Shown: one piece after another, positions 42,094 through 51,621 of the stretch | Layout: every line of letters begins with the position of its first letter | Position numbering within the stretch: position 1 is the first letter of the stretch | IMG/VR virus record: IMGVR_UViG_3300025151_000050 | Location: 1 to 52,037 of that record | DNA from: a virus | Length of the DNA stretch: 52,037 nt | Direction: 5' to 3' (one strand) | Made by a program: the position numbers and the translations under genes | Notes under the pieces: generated by a model | The model's input: the letters and a program-made list of their open reading frames with translations, nothing else | Told to the model about the DNA's origin: nothing | The model's database searches: none

Positions 42094-44358
42094 ATGGCAA
42101 AAATAGATAAAAGAGTACAAAGAATTAATGACGTGTACAATGCCTCACGTACTGAAAAAAGAGTACAGTGGGAATATATTAATCAAAAAGGATTTGATTT
42201 TGCTAATGACAATCAATTAACTGAAGAAGAACGATTACAACTTGAAGAACAAGGTATGCCAACATTTACTATTAATAGGATTATTCCTGTTGTAGAAATG
42301 TTAAATTATTATGCTACTGCTAAAACGCCAAGATGGCAAGCAGTAGGAGTTGATGGTAGTGATAGTGATGTAGCTTCAGTATTTTCTGATGTAGCTGATT
42401 ATATTTGGTATCATTCAAAAGGTGATACGCTGTTATCTAATGCTGTTAATGATAGTATAACTAAATCAATAGGTTATTTATTAGTAACTATAGACCCTAA
42501 TGCTGATAGAGGAATGGGAGAAGTTGTTATAAAACAACCAGACCCATTTGATATATTTGTAGATAATAAATCAAGAGATATTTTATTCAGGGATGCAGCA
42601 TATATTCTCATCCGCAAAATCCTACCAAAAGGTCATCTCGTTAAACTGTTTCCAGAAAGCAAAAGAAAAATAATGACTGCATCCTCGAATAATAATAGTT
42701 ATGATAATTATTCTGAAAAAAGTATTGATAGAAGTCAGCATGATTTCCATTATAAAGAAATGGAAGACAATACATCTTTATATAATGACAAAGAAAGTCA
42801 ACTATTAGAATTTCATGAATTATACGAAAAAGTTAAATTAGAATATGTTAATGTTTTTTATAGAGAGCTTCCTGATGAAGAGAAAATGAAAGATATTATA
42901 GCTGAAACAGAACAAATAATTAAAAGAATGTCTGTTGAACTTGAGGTTGCGTTTAAAGAAAAGAAATTAGAAATGGATATAATGCTTGAAAAAGGAGAAT
43001 TGCTTCCAGAGCGTTATGAATTAGAACTTCAAAAAATTAAAGAATCTAATAAACAGCAATTAGAGCAAGTAGAAATAGAAACAATGCACAGACTTACAGA
43101 AGAAGATTCTAAAACTTCTAATAAAATAGTTACTGCAAAAGAATTTAAAGTATTACAAGAAACTAAAACATTTAAAGATAGAATATTAAATGCTGTTAAT
43201 TTTTATGAAGATAAAGTAAAACTTACATGTATTGCTGGAGATAAGTTTTTATATGAAAAATTTTTACCAATAACTGAATATCCATTAATACCATTTCATT
43301 ATAAATGGACAGGAACACCTTTCCCAATGTCAGCTGTTTCTCCATTAATAGGAAAACAAAGAGAATTAAATAAAGCTCATCAGTTAATGGTACATAACGC
43401 ATCATTAGGTTCATCATTAAGATGGATGTACGAAGAAGGAAGTATTGATACAGACTATTGGGAAAAATATTCATCAGCTCCTGGTGCTTTGTTGCCAAAA
43501 CGTAGTGGTTTTGAAGCTCCACAGCCAGTAATGCCTTTTCAATTAAACAATGCATTTTTTAGTTTAGTGCAAGCAGGTAAAGGAGATATGGAATATTTAG
43601 CTGGTATATATTCATCAATGCAAGGTGATATAGGAGCTTCAGGAGATATGCCTTATCGTGGTATGCTTGCTATGGATGAATACGGAACTAGAAGAATTAA
43701 ATATTGGTTAAAAAATAGCATGGAACCTGCACTTCAACAAGTAGGTCAAGTTGTTAAAGAATATTCTCAAGCTGTTTATACAGCACACAAAGTATTTACA
43801 ATTACTCAACCTGATGATAGTATAAAAACCGTTGAATTAAATGTTCCATTGTATAATGACTTTGGAAGAGTAATAGGCAAATGGAGAGATTACAATACAT
43901 CTAGATTTGATGTAAGAATTTTATCAGGTTCTACATTGCCATTAAATAGATGGGCATATTTAGAAGAATTAAAACAATTAATGCAGCTTGGAGTTGTAGA
44001 TGATATGGCTGTACTAGCTGAAACTGATATAAAGAATAAAGATAAAATAGCATCACGTAAATCTTTATATGCTCAATTACAAGGTCAGATTGAAGAAATG
44101 AAAAAATTAATGCAAGATAAAGAGGGAACTATTGAAACCCTTGAAAGACAACTTGTTCAAGCAGGTATTAAAAATAAAGTTATGCAAGGTCAAGTTGAAA
44201 TTAGTAAACAAACACACGATTCAAGAAGTGCTATTAAAAAAGAAGAGATGGAAAGCAAAGCAATGCAAAAACTCTTAAGGCAAATGATGAAAAATGATGC
44301 TGACACTAAAAAAACAAAAGCACAAGATAAAATGAATAATTTGCAAAATAAAAATTAG
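42094..44358 (+). CDS. Portal protein
   Basis: This 754-residue protein follows terL in packaging-module order. Its N-terminus fits large podovirus (P22-type) portals: WEYINQKGFDFANDNQLTEE, then PTFTINRIIPVVEMLNYYAT, then VGVDGSDSDVA. A central DPFDIFVDNKSRDILFRDAA block resembles the stretch in P22-type portals that describes injected positions. The middle (240-360) has a long charged helix insertion and the C-terminus (650-754) a coiled coil, perhaps a barrel. Twelve copies would form the DNA entry and exit channel. Confidence 0.85.
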   Translation: MAKIDKRVQRINDVYNASRTEKRVQWEYINQKGFDFANDNQLTEEERLQLEEQGMPTFTINRIIPVVEMLNYYATAKTPRWQAVGVDGSDSDVASVFSDVADYIWYHSKGDTLLSNAVNDSITKSIGYLLVTIDPNADRGMGEVVIKQPDPFDIFVDNKSRDILFRDAAYILIRKILPKGHLVKLFPESKRKIMTASSNNNSYDNYSEKSIDRSQHDFHYKEMEDNTSLYNDKESQLLEFHELYEKVKLEYVNVFYRELPDEEKMKDIIAETEQIIKRMSVELEVAFKEKKLEMDIMLEKGELLPERYELELQKIKESNKQQLEQVEIETMHRLTEEDSKTSNKIVTAKEFKVLQETKTFKDRILNAVNFYEDKVKLTCIAGDKFLYEKFLPITEYPLIPFHYKWTGTPFPMSAVSPLIGKQRELNKAHQLMVHNASLGSSLRWMYEEGSIDTDYWEKYSSAPGALLPKRSGFEAPQPVMPFQLNNAFFSLVQAGKGDMEYLAGIYSSMQGDIGASGDMPYRGMLAMDEYGTRRIKYWLKNSMEPALQQVGQVVKEYSQAVYTAHKVFTITQPDDSIKTVELNVPLYNDFGRVIGKWRDYNTSRFDVRILSGSTLPLNRWAYLEELKQLMQLGVVDDMAVLAETDIKNKDKIASRKSLYAQLQGQIEEMKKLMQDKEGTIETLERQLVQAGIKNKVMQGQVEISKQTHDSRSAIKKEEMESKAMQKLLRQMMKNDADTKKTKAQDKMNNLQNKN

Positions 44359-44402
44359 TGTGTTAATTTATCTATTAGATTTTTCAATAAAAGGAGAAGT
44401 AA

Positions 44403-45296
44403 ATGAGTGATAATACAAACGGTAACCCAAAAGCAGTAGATGATGCAGTTTTTGGCTCCGCAGATTCATTCTTTGACTCACTTGAAGATGATGTTAATGG
44501 CATCATTCATGATGATGTTGATGAAACAAAGGCAACTCCAGAAATGGACCCCAATGTAAATAATCAGCCTCAAGAAACACAGGTGTCAAATACCTCAACT
44601 GAAAATCAAGATATTGATTGGAAGAAAAGGTACAGCGATTCCAGTCGTGAAGCACAAAAAATGCAAGCCGAGCTTAATGAGCTCAAACCTTACGTTCCAG
44701 TGTTAGATGCGATGAAAAAAGATAGTAGACTAGTAGACCATGTTAGAGGATATTTCCAAGAAGGCAATGACGTTCCACAAAATATCAAAGAGCAATTAAA
44801 GCTTCAAGAAGATTTTGAGTTCGATACTGACGAAATGGTAAATAACCCTAATTCGGACTCTCGTAAGGTCTTTAATTCAATGGTAGACAATATTGTTCAA
44901 ACACGAGCAAATCAAATACTGTCACAACAAGAACATCAATCTAGAGAAGCTAAAAATAAAGAAGCTATAAAAAATGAAGCTTTGGCTTTCAAAGAAAAGC
45001 ATAATATGGATTCTGATGAATTTAAAGTTTTTTTAGATACTGCTAAGAGTAAATTCTCTAAGCAAGGTCGCTTGTCTTTTGATGATATGTATTTACTTGT
45101 TAATCGTGATTCAGTTAAACAAAATGTTGCCAATGCAGCCAAGGAAGATATGCTTACTCAAATGAAGAATGTTAGAAACATTCCAACTAGTCAAGGAGGC
45201 ACTAATAACGCAGGAAATACTAAAGCTAGTCCAGATGATGGTGTATTTGATGTATTATTAGATGTCGATGGTAATCTCGATAACATGTTTGGCTAG
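44403..45296 (+). CDS. Scaffolding protein (probable)
   Basis: This 297-residue, strongly acidic and helical protein lies between the portal and major capsid genes, the usual place for a scaffold. It has an acidic N-terminus (SADSFFDSLEDDVNGIIHDD), a coiled coil around 75-95 (KKRYSDSSREAQKMQAELNE) and a helical C-terminal domain (TKASPDDGVFDVLLD). SD AAAAGGAG. It should guide procapsid assembly and then leave. It has no protease motif. Confidence 0.75.
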   Translation: MSDNTNGNPKAVDDAVFGSADSFFDSLEDDVNGIIHDDVDETKATPEMDPNVNNQPQETQVSNTSTENQDIDWKKRYSDSSREAQKMQAELNELKPYVPVLDAMKKDSRLVDHVRGYFQEGNDVPQNIKEQLKLQEDFEFDTDEMVNNPNSDSRKVFNSMVDNIVQTRANQILSQQEHQSREAKNKEAIKNEALAFKEKHNMDSDEFKVFLDTAKSKFSKQGRLSFDDMYLLVNRDSVKQNVANAAKEDMLTQMKNVRNIPTSQGGTNNAGNTKASPDDGVFDVLLDVDGNLDNMFG

Positions 45297-45311
45297 ATAA
45301 AACAACTAAAA

Positions 45312-45359
45312 AGACTATCTAGCTTAACTAACTTCACATAAATGTGGAAAGGATAGTCT
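45312..45359 (+). promoter_or_regulatory. Stem that encloses the major capsid SD
   Basis: In the 64-base gap before the capsid gene, AGACTATC (45312-45319) pairs with GATAGTCT (45352-45359), eight base pairs, enclosing a CACA/TGTG hairpin. The downstream strand overlaps the SD (AAAGGAT) and ends one base before the ATG at 45361. This may tune or delay capsid translation or mark an RNA processing site. Confidence 0.5.
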
Positions 45360-45360
45360 C

Positions 45361-46833
45361 ATGGCAGATTTATTCAATTTATCGAATTTGGATGTCTCTC
45401 CTGTTTCTGGTAACGGACCTGGTGCTGGTGCTAGTTTATCGACTGGAGATATGCGTAGACGGTTTAACTTTGGTGACAGAGTTTCTGAACTATCTATCGC
45501 TCAAGACCCATTTTTTCGATTCGTAAGTAAAGTGGCTAAAAAGCCAACAGATGACCCTCAATTCAAATTTACTGAAAAGAGGCACTCATATCATAAAAGG
45601 TATGCATACCTAAAAGCAATGGGAAGTAATTTTGCAACTGCTTTAACAGGAACTGTAGGTAGTGCTAATGGTTTTGCATCTGGTGAAACTTTTTATGGTA
45701 AATTTGGAGCTGATTACTCTAACCAAGGTAATTTAGTAAATAGGTTTGGTCAAACTCCTGAATATGAAGAAGGCGATACAAATACAAAGCCAGGATTCTT
45801 TATGGAAGGTCAATTAATTAAAGTTCCTGTAGCTTCTGCTGATAATACAGGTGGAGCTTCATCTGTAATTGACTACCAAATTGTTAAAGTTACTAGTGTT
45901 GTTGATAATGGTAATTATGTTAATATTACTGGTACAGTAATTAAAGGTGTTGCTACAGGTAGATACTATATGGGTGTGCCTGTATCAATAGTTAACAATG
46001 CTGGTACAACAACTCAAAGCGAAGAAGCTTTAGCTCCTTTCAAATGTTATGTTGTAGGTACTGCTCATGCTGAAGGCTCTGGTTATCCAGAAACTTGGCA
46101 AGACCAGCCTTACTCAACAAACTATGGAAGAACTCAAATATTTAAAACTTCTCTAGCTATGACTAACACAGCGATGGCTACTCAACTAAAGCATGAATCT
46201 AGTGAGTGGGCAAGAATGTGGAAAGAAAAGCTAATAGAGCATAAGTTTGATATTGAAACTTCTTTATTGTTTGGAACTCAAAGTGATACATATTACACAA
46301 CTCAAGGTGCAGTTGACTATATTAATAGTTATGGTAATTCATTTACACTAGACACTAACACTAAGACTTCAGATGATTTCTTAGATGATATGTCAGCGTA
46401 CATGGACCCAAGATACAACTCACAAAGTGCTAATGTGTATTTTGCTAGTACAGCTGTATATAACTGGCTACATAAAATGGGTGGATACTTCAAGAATAAT
46501 CTTGAAATTTCATCTAACTTTAAGTCAGATATTGCTATGACTGGTAAAAAGAAAGTATTTGGTGTAGATATCACTTCTTTCTCAACTCCATATGGTGACC
46601 TTAATGTGGCTAGAAATATCCACCTTGATGGAACTAATGTAAAGATGCTTGGAATTGATATGAAGCACTGTGCGTATCGTCCACTAGTGGGCAACGGTAT
46701 CAACAGAGACACTTCAGTTTACGTAGGTGTGCAAACACTCGAAAACTCTGGTGTTGACCGTAGAGTTGACTTAGTCTTAACAGAAGCGGGAATGGAATGG
46801 TCAATGCCTGAAGCTCACGCTATCTGGTTATAA
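45361..46833 (+). CDS. Major capsid protein (probable)
   Basis: This 490-residue protein follows the scaffold. The flexible N-terminal arm (about residues 1-40) is followed by a P-domain-like sequence (FTEKRHSYHKRYAYLKA), a long spine-helix-like region (KHESSEWARMWKEKLIEHKF) and FDIETSLLFGTQ. The phrase NTAMATQLKHESSE then IE-x-x-L-L-F-G matches the pattern of HK97-fold capsids in the SU10/DUF5309-type group. Position, size and pattern make it the best candidate. No head protease was found, so maturation may not need cleavage. Confidence 0.8.
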   Translation: MADLFNLSNLDVSPVSGNGPGAGASLSTGDMRRRFNFGDRVSELSIAQDPFFRFVSKVAKKPTDDPQFKFTEKRHSYHKRYAYLKAMGSNFATALTGTVGSANGFASGETFYGKFGADYSNQGNLVNRFGQTPEYEEGDTNTKPGFFMEGQLIKVPVASADNTGGASSVIDYQIVKVTSVVDNGNYVNITGTVIKGVATGRYYMGVPVSIVNNAGTTTQSEEALAPFKCYVVGTAHAEGSGYPETWQDQPYSTNYGRTQIFKTSLAMTNTAMATQLKHESSEWARMWKEKLIEHKFDIETSLLFGTQSDTYYTTQGAVDYINSYGNSFTLDTNTKTSDDFLDDMSAYMDPRYNSQSANVYFASTAVYNWLHKMGGYFKNNLEISSNFKSDIAMTGKKKVFGVDITSFSTPYGDLNVARNIHLDGTNVKMLGIDMKHCAYRPLVGNGINRDTSVYVGVQTLENSGVDRRVDLVLTEAGMEWSMPEAHAIWL

Positions 46834-46846
46834 GGAGGTTTAGATT

Positions 46847-47161
46847 ATGGGTATACCATTATATGGACAAAATAAAGATGGCGATAAGTTAAACTTATTT
46901 GCTAATGCTTTAGTGGCATCTAAAACACATGACTATGCAAGTTTAGCTGATGAAGCTGATGAAGCTACAACTGTAGACTGTCCTGGTGCTGTTTTAGGTG
47001 ATTTTGCACTAGCTTCCCTAAGCATAGACAATGAAGACATTATAATGTCTGCATCTGTTTCTGCCGCTGACACAGTGACTGTTAATGCAAAAAATATTGG
47101 TGGTGGCACTAAGGACTTAGGTTCTGCTACTATTAATGTTTTAGTTATTAAACAGTCGTAA
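46847..47161 (+). CDS. Capsid decoration or stabilising protein (probable)
   Basis: This 104-residue protein has SD TAAGGAGG and follows the capsid gene directly. It is acidic, with many small residues (DYASLADEADEATTVDCPGA) and a beta-rich C-terminal half (VTVNAKNIGGGTKDLGSATI, then NVLVIKQS). Small beta proteins in this position often decorate the capsid surface. Assignment is by position and composition. Confidence 0.5.
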   Translation: MGIPLYGQNKDGDKLNLFANALVASKTHDYASLADEADEATTVDCPGAVLGDFALASLSIDNEDIIMSASVSAADTVTVNAKNIGGGTKDLGSATINVLVIKQS

Positions 47162-47172
47162 GGAGGTAGATA

Positions 47173-47589
47173 ATGGCTGACGGAAATGGAACTAAGTTAG
47201 CTGGAAGAGCTAATTATCAAGATGGCGAATATATATTTGCTATGAATGATGCTTCTGCTTCAACTCACAATCTTGAAATTGGAGATAGTGGAAAAGTATA
47301 CTTTTTAAGTAATACTGTAGCAAGAACCATCAATTTACCTGCTCCTGCAGCTGGTGTCCGATTTAAATTTATAAATACGGATACTACTGCAGATAGTAGT
47401 ATTGTTGCAACTGGAGCTATCCTTAAAGGTGGTGCAGAATGTGGTGATGCTTACTTAACTCTTGTTGGAACAACTATTGTTGTTGAAGCAGAGGGAGCTA
47501 TAGGTGATTGGCTTGAGTTAATTAGTGATGGTACTTATTGGTATGTTAGTGGTCATGGTTCACATGATGCTAGCTTCTCAGTATCTTAG
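47173..47589 (+). CDS. Second small beta-rich head protein
   Basis: This 138-residue protein has SD AAGGAGGT. The sequence is beta-rich and full of Gly, Thr, Ala and Asp (LEIGDSGKVYFLSNTVARTI, then NLPAPAAGVRFKFINTDTTA). The GVRFKFINTD pattern is seen in phage head fibre and surface modules that resemble carbohydrate-binding or trimerising folds. It may be a head fibre or decoration protein that works with the preceding gene. Confidence 0.5.
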   Translation: MADGNGTKLAGRANYQDGEYIFAMNDASASTHNLEIGDSGKVYFLSNTVARTINLPAPAAGVRFKFINTDTTADSSIVATGAILKGGAECGDAYLTLVGTTIVVEAEGAIGDWLELISDGTYWYVSGHGSHDASFSVS

Positions 47590-47599
47590 TAAATAATAA

Positions 47600-47641
47600 A
47601 CTAATCGAGTTTGCCTGTTTCGGCAGGCAGACTCACTTAGT
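47600..47641 (+). promoter_or_regulatory. Long hairpin before the adaptor gene
   Basis: In the 62-base gap, ACTAA (47600-47604) pairs with TTAGT (47637-47641), GAGT (47607-47610) with ACTC (47631-47634) and TGCCTG (47612-47617) with CAGGCA (47624-47629), with a six-base loop. No T-run follows, so it is not a standard terminator. It ends just before the SD AAAGGA of the next gene and could mark processing or modulate that gene. Confidence 0.5.
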
Positions 47642-47651
47642 AAAGGAATAA

Positions 47652-48536
47652 ATGCAAACATTTGAAGAAAGAATAGAAAGTTTAACTAAAATAGCAATAA
47701 CGTCATCGTCTACTCCTAGTCAGGCTGATGTAAGTGAATACTTACAAGATGGAGTTAAAGATTATTTAAGAAAATTAATTACTTTAGGAAATGCTAAAGC
47801 TTTAGTTCCTTTTACACAAATTTCAAATGTATCAGATGGAAATGGACTGTCTGTAGAAACAACAGCAGTTTTAAATGTATTAAGAGGCGATGGTACGATA
47901 ATGAATCCTGCTACTGAAATACCTGCAGCTTTAAAAGGTAGAGCAGCGGATACAGATAGTATATATTATCAAAGTAAATATAATCCTGTATTTTATCAAG
48001 AAGGTAAAAAAATATATGTGTTACCTACACCTACAAGTGGGAGTGTAGACAATGCAGAGATTCATCATGTTAAATTTGATGCAGATATAAATCATGCGTC
48101 AGTTAGCATTTCTAATTTTACAAAAGATAGTGAATATTTAATTGTATTATATGCAGCATCAATGTCTTGCTTATCTGCTGCAACTGATATACATAATAAT
48201 CCACCTACTCCTCCTACATATGTTACTCCAAATACAACATTATCATTTACTGATGTCGATGCTGAGTTTACAGATGAAGACCCAGAAATGATTGATAAAA
48301 GATTAGCAAAGATGGATAAGCAGATTACAGAAATAGAAAATAACATCACAAATGCTAAAAATAAATATCAAGAAGAATTAGATGAGTACAATAAAACATT
48401 AGAATTAAATGTAAATAAATATAAATGGTGGATGGAACAATACGTTAGATTAATGTCTCAATACAATAGTGGTATTATGGGTATAGCTAACCCAACGAAA
48501 TCTAGAAAATCTAAAGAAAGAAGGGAGCAAAAATAG
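47652..48536 (+). CDS. Virion adaptor or head-completion protein
   Basis: This 294-residue protein has SD AAAGGA. The start (EERIESLTKIAITSSSTPSQ then DVSEYLQDGVKDYLRKL) resembles the N-terminal helix pair of phage head-tail connector proteins, followed by a beta domain (HHVKFDADINHASVSISN). The C-terminus is a long coiled coil with MEQYVRLMSQYNSG. Its position after the head genes suggests a connector. Length and coiled coil are unusual for a minimal adaptor. Confidence 0.5.
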   Translation: MQTFEERIESLTKIAITSSSTPSQADVSEYLQDGVKDYLRKLITLGNAKALVPFTQISNVSDGNGLSVETTAVLNVLRGDGTIMNPATEIPAALKGRAADTDSIYYQSKYNPVFYQEGKKIYVLPTPTSGSVDNAEIHHVKFDADINHASVSISNFTKDSEYLIVLYAASMSCLSAATDIHNNPPTPPTYVTPNTTLSFTDVDAEFTDEDPEMIDKRLAKMDKQITEIENNITNAKNKYQEELDEYNKTLELNVNKYKWWMEQYVRLMSQYNSGIMGIANPTKSRKSKERREQK

Positions 48537-49049
48537 ATGGCTGATTCAGCTACAATTAAATATACTGGTTCAGTTAATATTACTGAAACTATAGAAGCAT
48601 TAGATACTTCTCAAACTACAACTATTGTTCATAGTAAAGTAGATAAAGGATTTGGAGCAAATTTTTCTTTTAACCCAGCTTCCGTAAGTGAATTTTCATT
48701 AGTTACTGGATTAGAAACAACTACTTCATTAACAGATATAACTTTTTCAGATGCTTCAACTGGACATACTAAAGCTACATTTTATGATGGAATGACTGCT
48801 GCAAGTGAAGCTTCTGTTGATTTCTTTTTTGCTTATATTGAATCAGCTTTAAGCACAGGAACTCCTGATGCTACATTTAAATTTGGAAATCAAACTGCTT
48901 TTCAACCAATGCTAAAAGGTGTTGGAGATTTTTGTATTATACCCATGGTAAACTATAATCAAGGCACAGCTGATTTTGATGTTGAGATTCAATCTAGCGG
49001 AGCTACTACAACAGCTAAAGTAACAGTTTTAATAGCAAATAGGGATTAA
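48537..49049 (+). CDS. Small beta-rich virion protein
   Basis: This 170-residue protein lies directly after the adaptor gene; the SD (AAGGGAG) is in that gene's end. The sequence alternates small polar and hydrophobic residues (VDFFFAYIESALSTGTPDAT, ASVSEFSLVTGLETTTSL), consistent with an all-beta structure. It is a head or tail-connection protein by position only. Confidence 0.45.
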   Translation: MADSATIKYTGSVNITETIEALDTSQTTTIVHSKVDKGFGANFSFNPASVSEFSLVTGLETTTSLTDITFSDASTGHTKATFYDGMTAASEASVDFFFAYIESALSTGTPDATFKFGNQTAFQPMLKGVGDFCIIPMVNYNQGTADFDVEIQSSGATTTAKVTVLIANRD

Positions 49050-49050
49050 T

Positions 49051-49332
49051 ATGACAGTTAAAGAATTGATGGAAAGATGTAATATGACTCAAACAGGTAA
49101 AGCTATTGCTTATATAAAAGATGGCTTAGAAGATTTAAATATAAAATTTAATACTCATACTGATACAGAAAGAATAGATATTGTTGAAGATAAAAGGTTT
49201 TATGAATTTCCTGATGATATGGTAAAGTTAATAGACATAAGAATGAAAAATTATTTAAATACTAAAGATGAATATAGAAGCATACCAAGAATGATACATC
49301 AACCAACTATAAAAGATGGAGATGATATTTAA
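49051..49332 (+). CDS. Head-tail adaptor, N-terminal part
   Basis: This 93-residue protein has helices VKELMERCNMTQTGKAIAYI and EDLNIKFNTH, then a strand RFYEFPDDMVKLIDIRMKNY. The Y-E-F-P-D-D pattern and following sequence resemble the first half of podovirus adaptor proteins. The stop overlaps the next start (TAATG), and the next protein begins where such adaptors continue. The two may be one protein made in two pieces. Confidence 0.5.
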   Translation: MTVKELMERCNMTQTGKAIAYIKDGLEDLNIKFNTHTDTERIDIVEDKRFYEFPDDMVKLIDIRMKNYLNTKDEYRSIPRMIHQPTIKDGDDI

Positions 49333-50036
49333 TGGCTAGTATAAAAGATTATGCTTATTACATAGAAGGAAATAAAATTGCAATAGTAGAAAAAGATACT
49401 GCATTTGATAATAATATTAATTCAAAAGAATATGGTCCAGGAGTATCAAGAGCTATGTGGAAATCTCCTAAAACATCTGTAACTGATGGACTTGAAATAA
49501 AGTATGCTTATAATCCTAAATATTTTATAGTTGACAAAGCTACAGCTGTTGATACTAATATAACTAAATACAAAGCAAGTAGTGATAATTTCTTAATGCT
49601 ACAAGATGATACTTCAACTCATGAAAATTATAATACTGCTCCTCAATCATTATCTGTAGGTGATTATATAGTTTTAAAAGATGCTGATAGTTTTAATGGA
49701 TTGCATAAAATATCAGCTATTACTTCAGATACAGGTACAAATAATGTTTTAACTTTAGAAACAAAATATACAGGCACTACTACTTGGACAGCTATAAGTC
49801 CTAAATTATATTATAATATTGATGTATTAGATGATGAGTCAGATACTATAGATATTCCTTCTTATTTAAGCAAGGCTTTGGTATATTACGTGAAGGGTAG
49901 ACTGGCAGAAGATGCTGGTGAAATAGAATTAAAAGAATATATGATGAGAGAATATAAAAAACATATAGAAGTTTATGAATCTTCTCTTGTTAAAGGACTT
50001 AGAATGATGAGTCCAGGTATTCATGCAATAAGATAA
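49332..50036 (+). CDS. Head-tail adaptor, C-terminal part or separate tail-connector protein
   Basis: This 234-residue protein starts in the preceding stop (TAATG). It has beta segments (YAYYIEGNKIAIVEKD, GLEIKYAYNPKYFIVDKATA) and a C-terminal helical part with VYYVKGRLAEDAGEIELKEY and KHIEVYESSLVKG, which is typical of the end of connector proteins (a conserved Y-x-A-x-x-L-A-E-D-x-G pattern). It likely sits between portal and tail nozzle. Confidence 0.55.
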   Translation: MASIKDYAYYIEGNKIAIVEKDTAFDNNINSKEYGPGVSRAMWKSPKTSVTDGLEIKYAYNPKYFIVDKATAVDTNITKYKASSDNFLMLQDDTSTHENYNTAPQSLSVGDYIVLKDADSFNGLHKISAITSDTGTNNVLTLETKYTGTTTWTAISPKLYYNIDVLDDESDTIDIPSYLSKALVYYVKGRLAEDAGEIELKEYMMREYKKHIEVYESSLVKGLRMMSPGIHAIR

Positions 50037-50040
50037 AATA

Positions 50041-50074
50041 GTACATTCACGGTCAAGCTAAGACCTTAAAGTAC
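50041..50074 (+). promoter_or_regulatory. Small stem-loop in the leader of the next gene
   Basis: The 57-base gap has GGTC (50051-50054) paired with GACC (50062-50065), with outer GTAC repeats at 50041-50044 and 50071-50074. These are short stems and weak evidence. It precedes SD AAAGGAG. Confidence 0.25.
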
Positions 50075-50093
50075 AACTCGAAAGGAGAATAAA

Positions 50094-50426
50094 ATGGCAA
50101 GTAAAGGATTACACAGTTATACTGTGCAAGAAGCCCAAAATGCTACAATGGGACAAGCAGGTAGTGTCTATTTAGATACTGATGGAACAACATTCACTCC
50201 AACCTCTGGAGTAGTAGTAGCAATTACAATGATATCAGATACAGATTTTGATACATTAACTGCTGAAACAGGAGCTAAATGTATTGAAGTAGGCGGTACA
50301 GGATATGAATCGGCTGGTGATACATTAGCTAATACTGATTTATTCCCAGCAGGTATGACAATTTATGGAAGATGGAGTAGCGTATCTGTAAATACTAACG
50401 GTGCATGTATATGCTATATAGGATAA
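50094..50426 (+). CDS. Small virion protein
   Basis: This 110-residue beta-rich protein has SD AAAGGAG. It is rich in Thr, Gly, Ala and Asp (FDTLTAETGAKCIEVGGTGY) and ends CICYIG. The pattern V-x-I-T-M-I-S-D-T-D-F-D-T-L-T-A is typical of small phage structural proteins that bind the capsid or form a trimeric fibre base. No precise family is assigned. Confidence 0.5.
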   Translation: MASKGLHSYTVQEAQNATMGQAGSVYLDTDGTTFTPTSGVVVAITMISDTDFDTLTAETGAKCIEVGGTGYESAGDTLANTDLFPAGMTIYGRWSSVSVNTNGACICYIG

Positions 50427-50427
50427 T

Positions 50428-51621
50428 ATGCCTAAGTTAGGATTAGGAAACGCATCATCTTCAGGTTCTTCAATGATTACTCCAGGTGTCGTTACAGATG
50501 GTCTGGTTATGAAACATATGTATCCTGCAGGAGCAGTACAGCCATTAAGTGATGGTGCTGCATATTTTGATGGAGATGATACCTCTGGTTCTTATATAGA
50601 TTGTGCTGCATCTAATAATTTTATAACAGGAACAAATGTTACATATTCTTGTTGGGTTAACGTATCTGATGCTGACCAAGCTCGTTTAATAACTGCTCAA
50701 AAAGGCCCAGGCTCAACAAACCTTTCTTTAGGCGTAAATAATAACAATGGTGCAGAAGTTAAAGGATATATTACTTTTATAGTTTGGAATGGTTCAAGTA
50801 GTCATAATTATGTTAACTACAGCGCTGGAATAAATGATAATAATTGGCATCATATAGCTGCCACAACTACATCTTCAGCACAAAATTTATACCTTGATGG
50901 AGCTTTAGTAGCATCAGGGTCAAATACGTTTGGAAATGCAGCAAGTTCAAATAGATTTACATTAGGCTCTTTTCATAATTCGGGTGAATTTTTAGGTGGC
51001 TATATGGCTAATGTAGGAGTATGGAATAGAGTATTAACTCAAGCTGAAATAAAATCAATTATGTGGAAACAGTATGCAGATTTATCAACTAGTGAAAAAA
51101 CTAGTTTAGTATCATTTTGGAATTTAGATGCTTTAACTGAATTTGATTCTGTTGGAACTGACAATGGCCTTGTTCTTGATAATCATGATACTACAGTAGG
51201 TAGTGAACTGCTTACAGGATTTACTAATGGTTCTTCTTATCCCTTTAATATTTTTACTTCATCAGGAAGAGAGATATCAGCAGCAATAGAAACAAGTGGT
51301 AATTGGGGTGGATGTGCATCTAATGCAATTAGTGTAACTGCAGGAGAATGGTATAAATGCACTTTTGATTTAACATATATTTCTGGAACTGACAATCTCC
51401 AAGTAGTTATTGGAAATGGACCAAGTGGGGCTAGCTCAGAGCGAAGCAATGATACTTTTACAAGCACAAATGGGGCTAATACAGTTTATTTAAAAATTAC
51501 TGATACAGACAACGCAGCTTATTTGCAAATTGGAACTGGTGCAGAAACTGATGTAATTAATTTTAGCATGTCAAATATATCTCTAAAGAAAATGAATGGC
51601 AACCATGGAGAGCTTAAATAA
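50428..51621 (+). CDS. Virion protein with LamG/concanavalin-like lectin domain
   Basis: This 397-residue protein begins one base after the previous stop. Residues 50-210 have a laminin-G / concanavalin A-like fold: GSYIDCAASNNFITGTNVTY, then NNWHHIAATTTSSAQNLYLD, then FLGGYMANVGVWNRVLTQAE, the last being the characteristic end strand and turn. A second beta domain (about 260-385) is jelly-roll-like. Such domains bind glycans, which suggests adhesion to the host or to particles. The next gene begins in its stop codon. Confidence 0.75.
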   Translation: MPKLGLGNASSSGSSMITPGVVTDGLVMKHMYPAGAVQPLSDGAAYFDGDDTSGSYIDCAASNNFITGTNVTYSCWVNVSDADQARLITAQKGPGSTNLSLGVNNNNGAEVKGYITFIVWNGSSSHNYVNYSAGINDNNWHHIAATTTSSAQNLYLDGALVASGSNTFGNAASSNRFTLGSFHNSGEFLGGYMANVGVWNRVLTQAEIKSIMWKQYADLSTSEKTSLVSFWNLDALTEFDSVGTDNGLVLDNHDTTVGSELLTGFTNGSSYPFNIFTSSGREISAAIETSGNWGGCASNAISVTAGEWYKCTFDLTYISGTDNLQVVIGNGPSGASSERSNDTFTSTNGANTVYLKITDTDNAAYLQIGTGAETDVINFSMSNISLKKMNGNHGELK

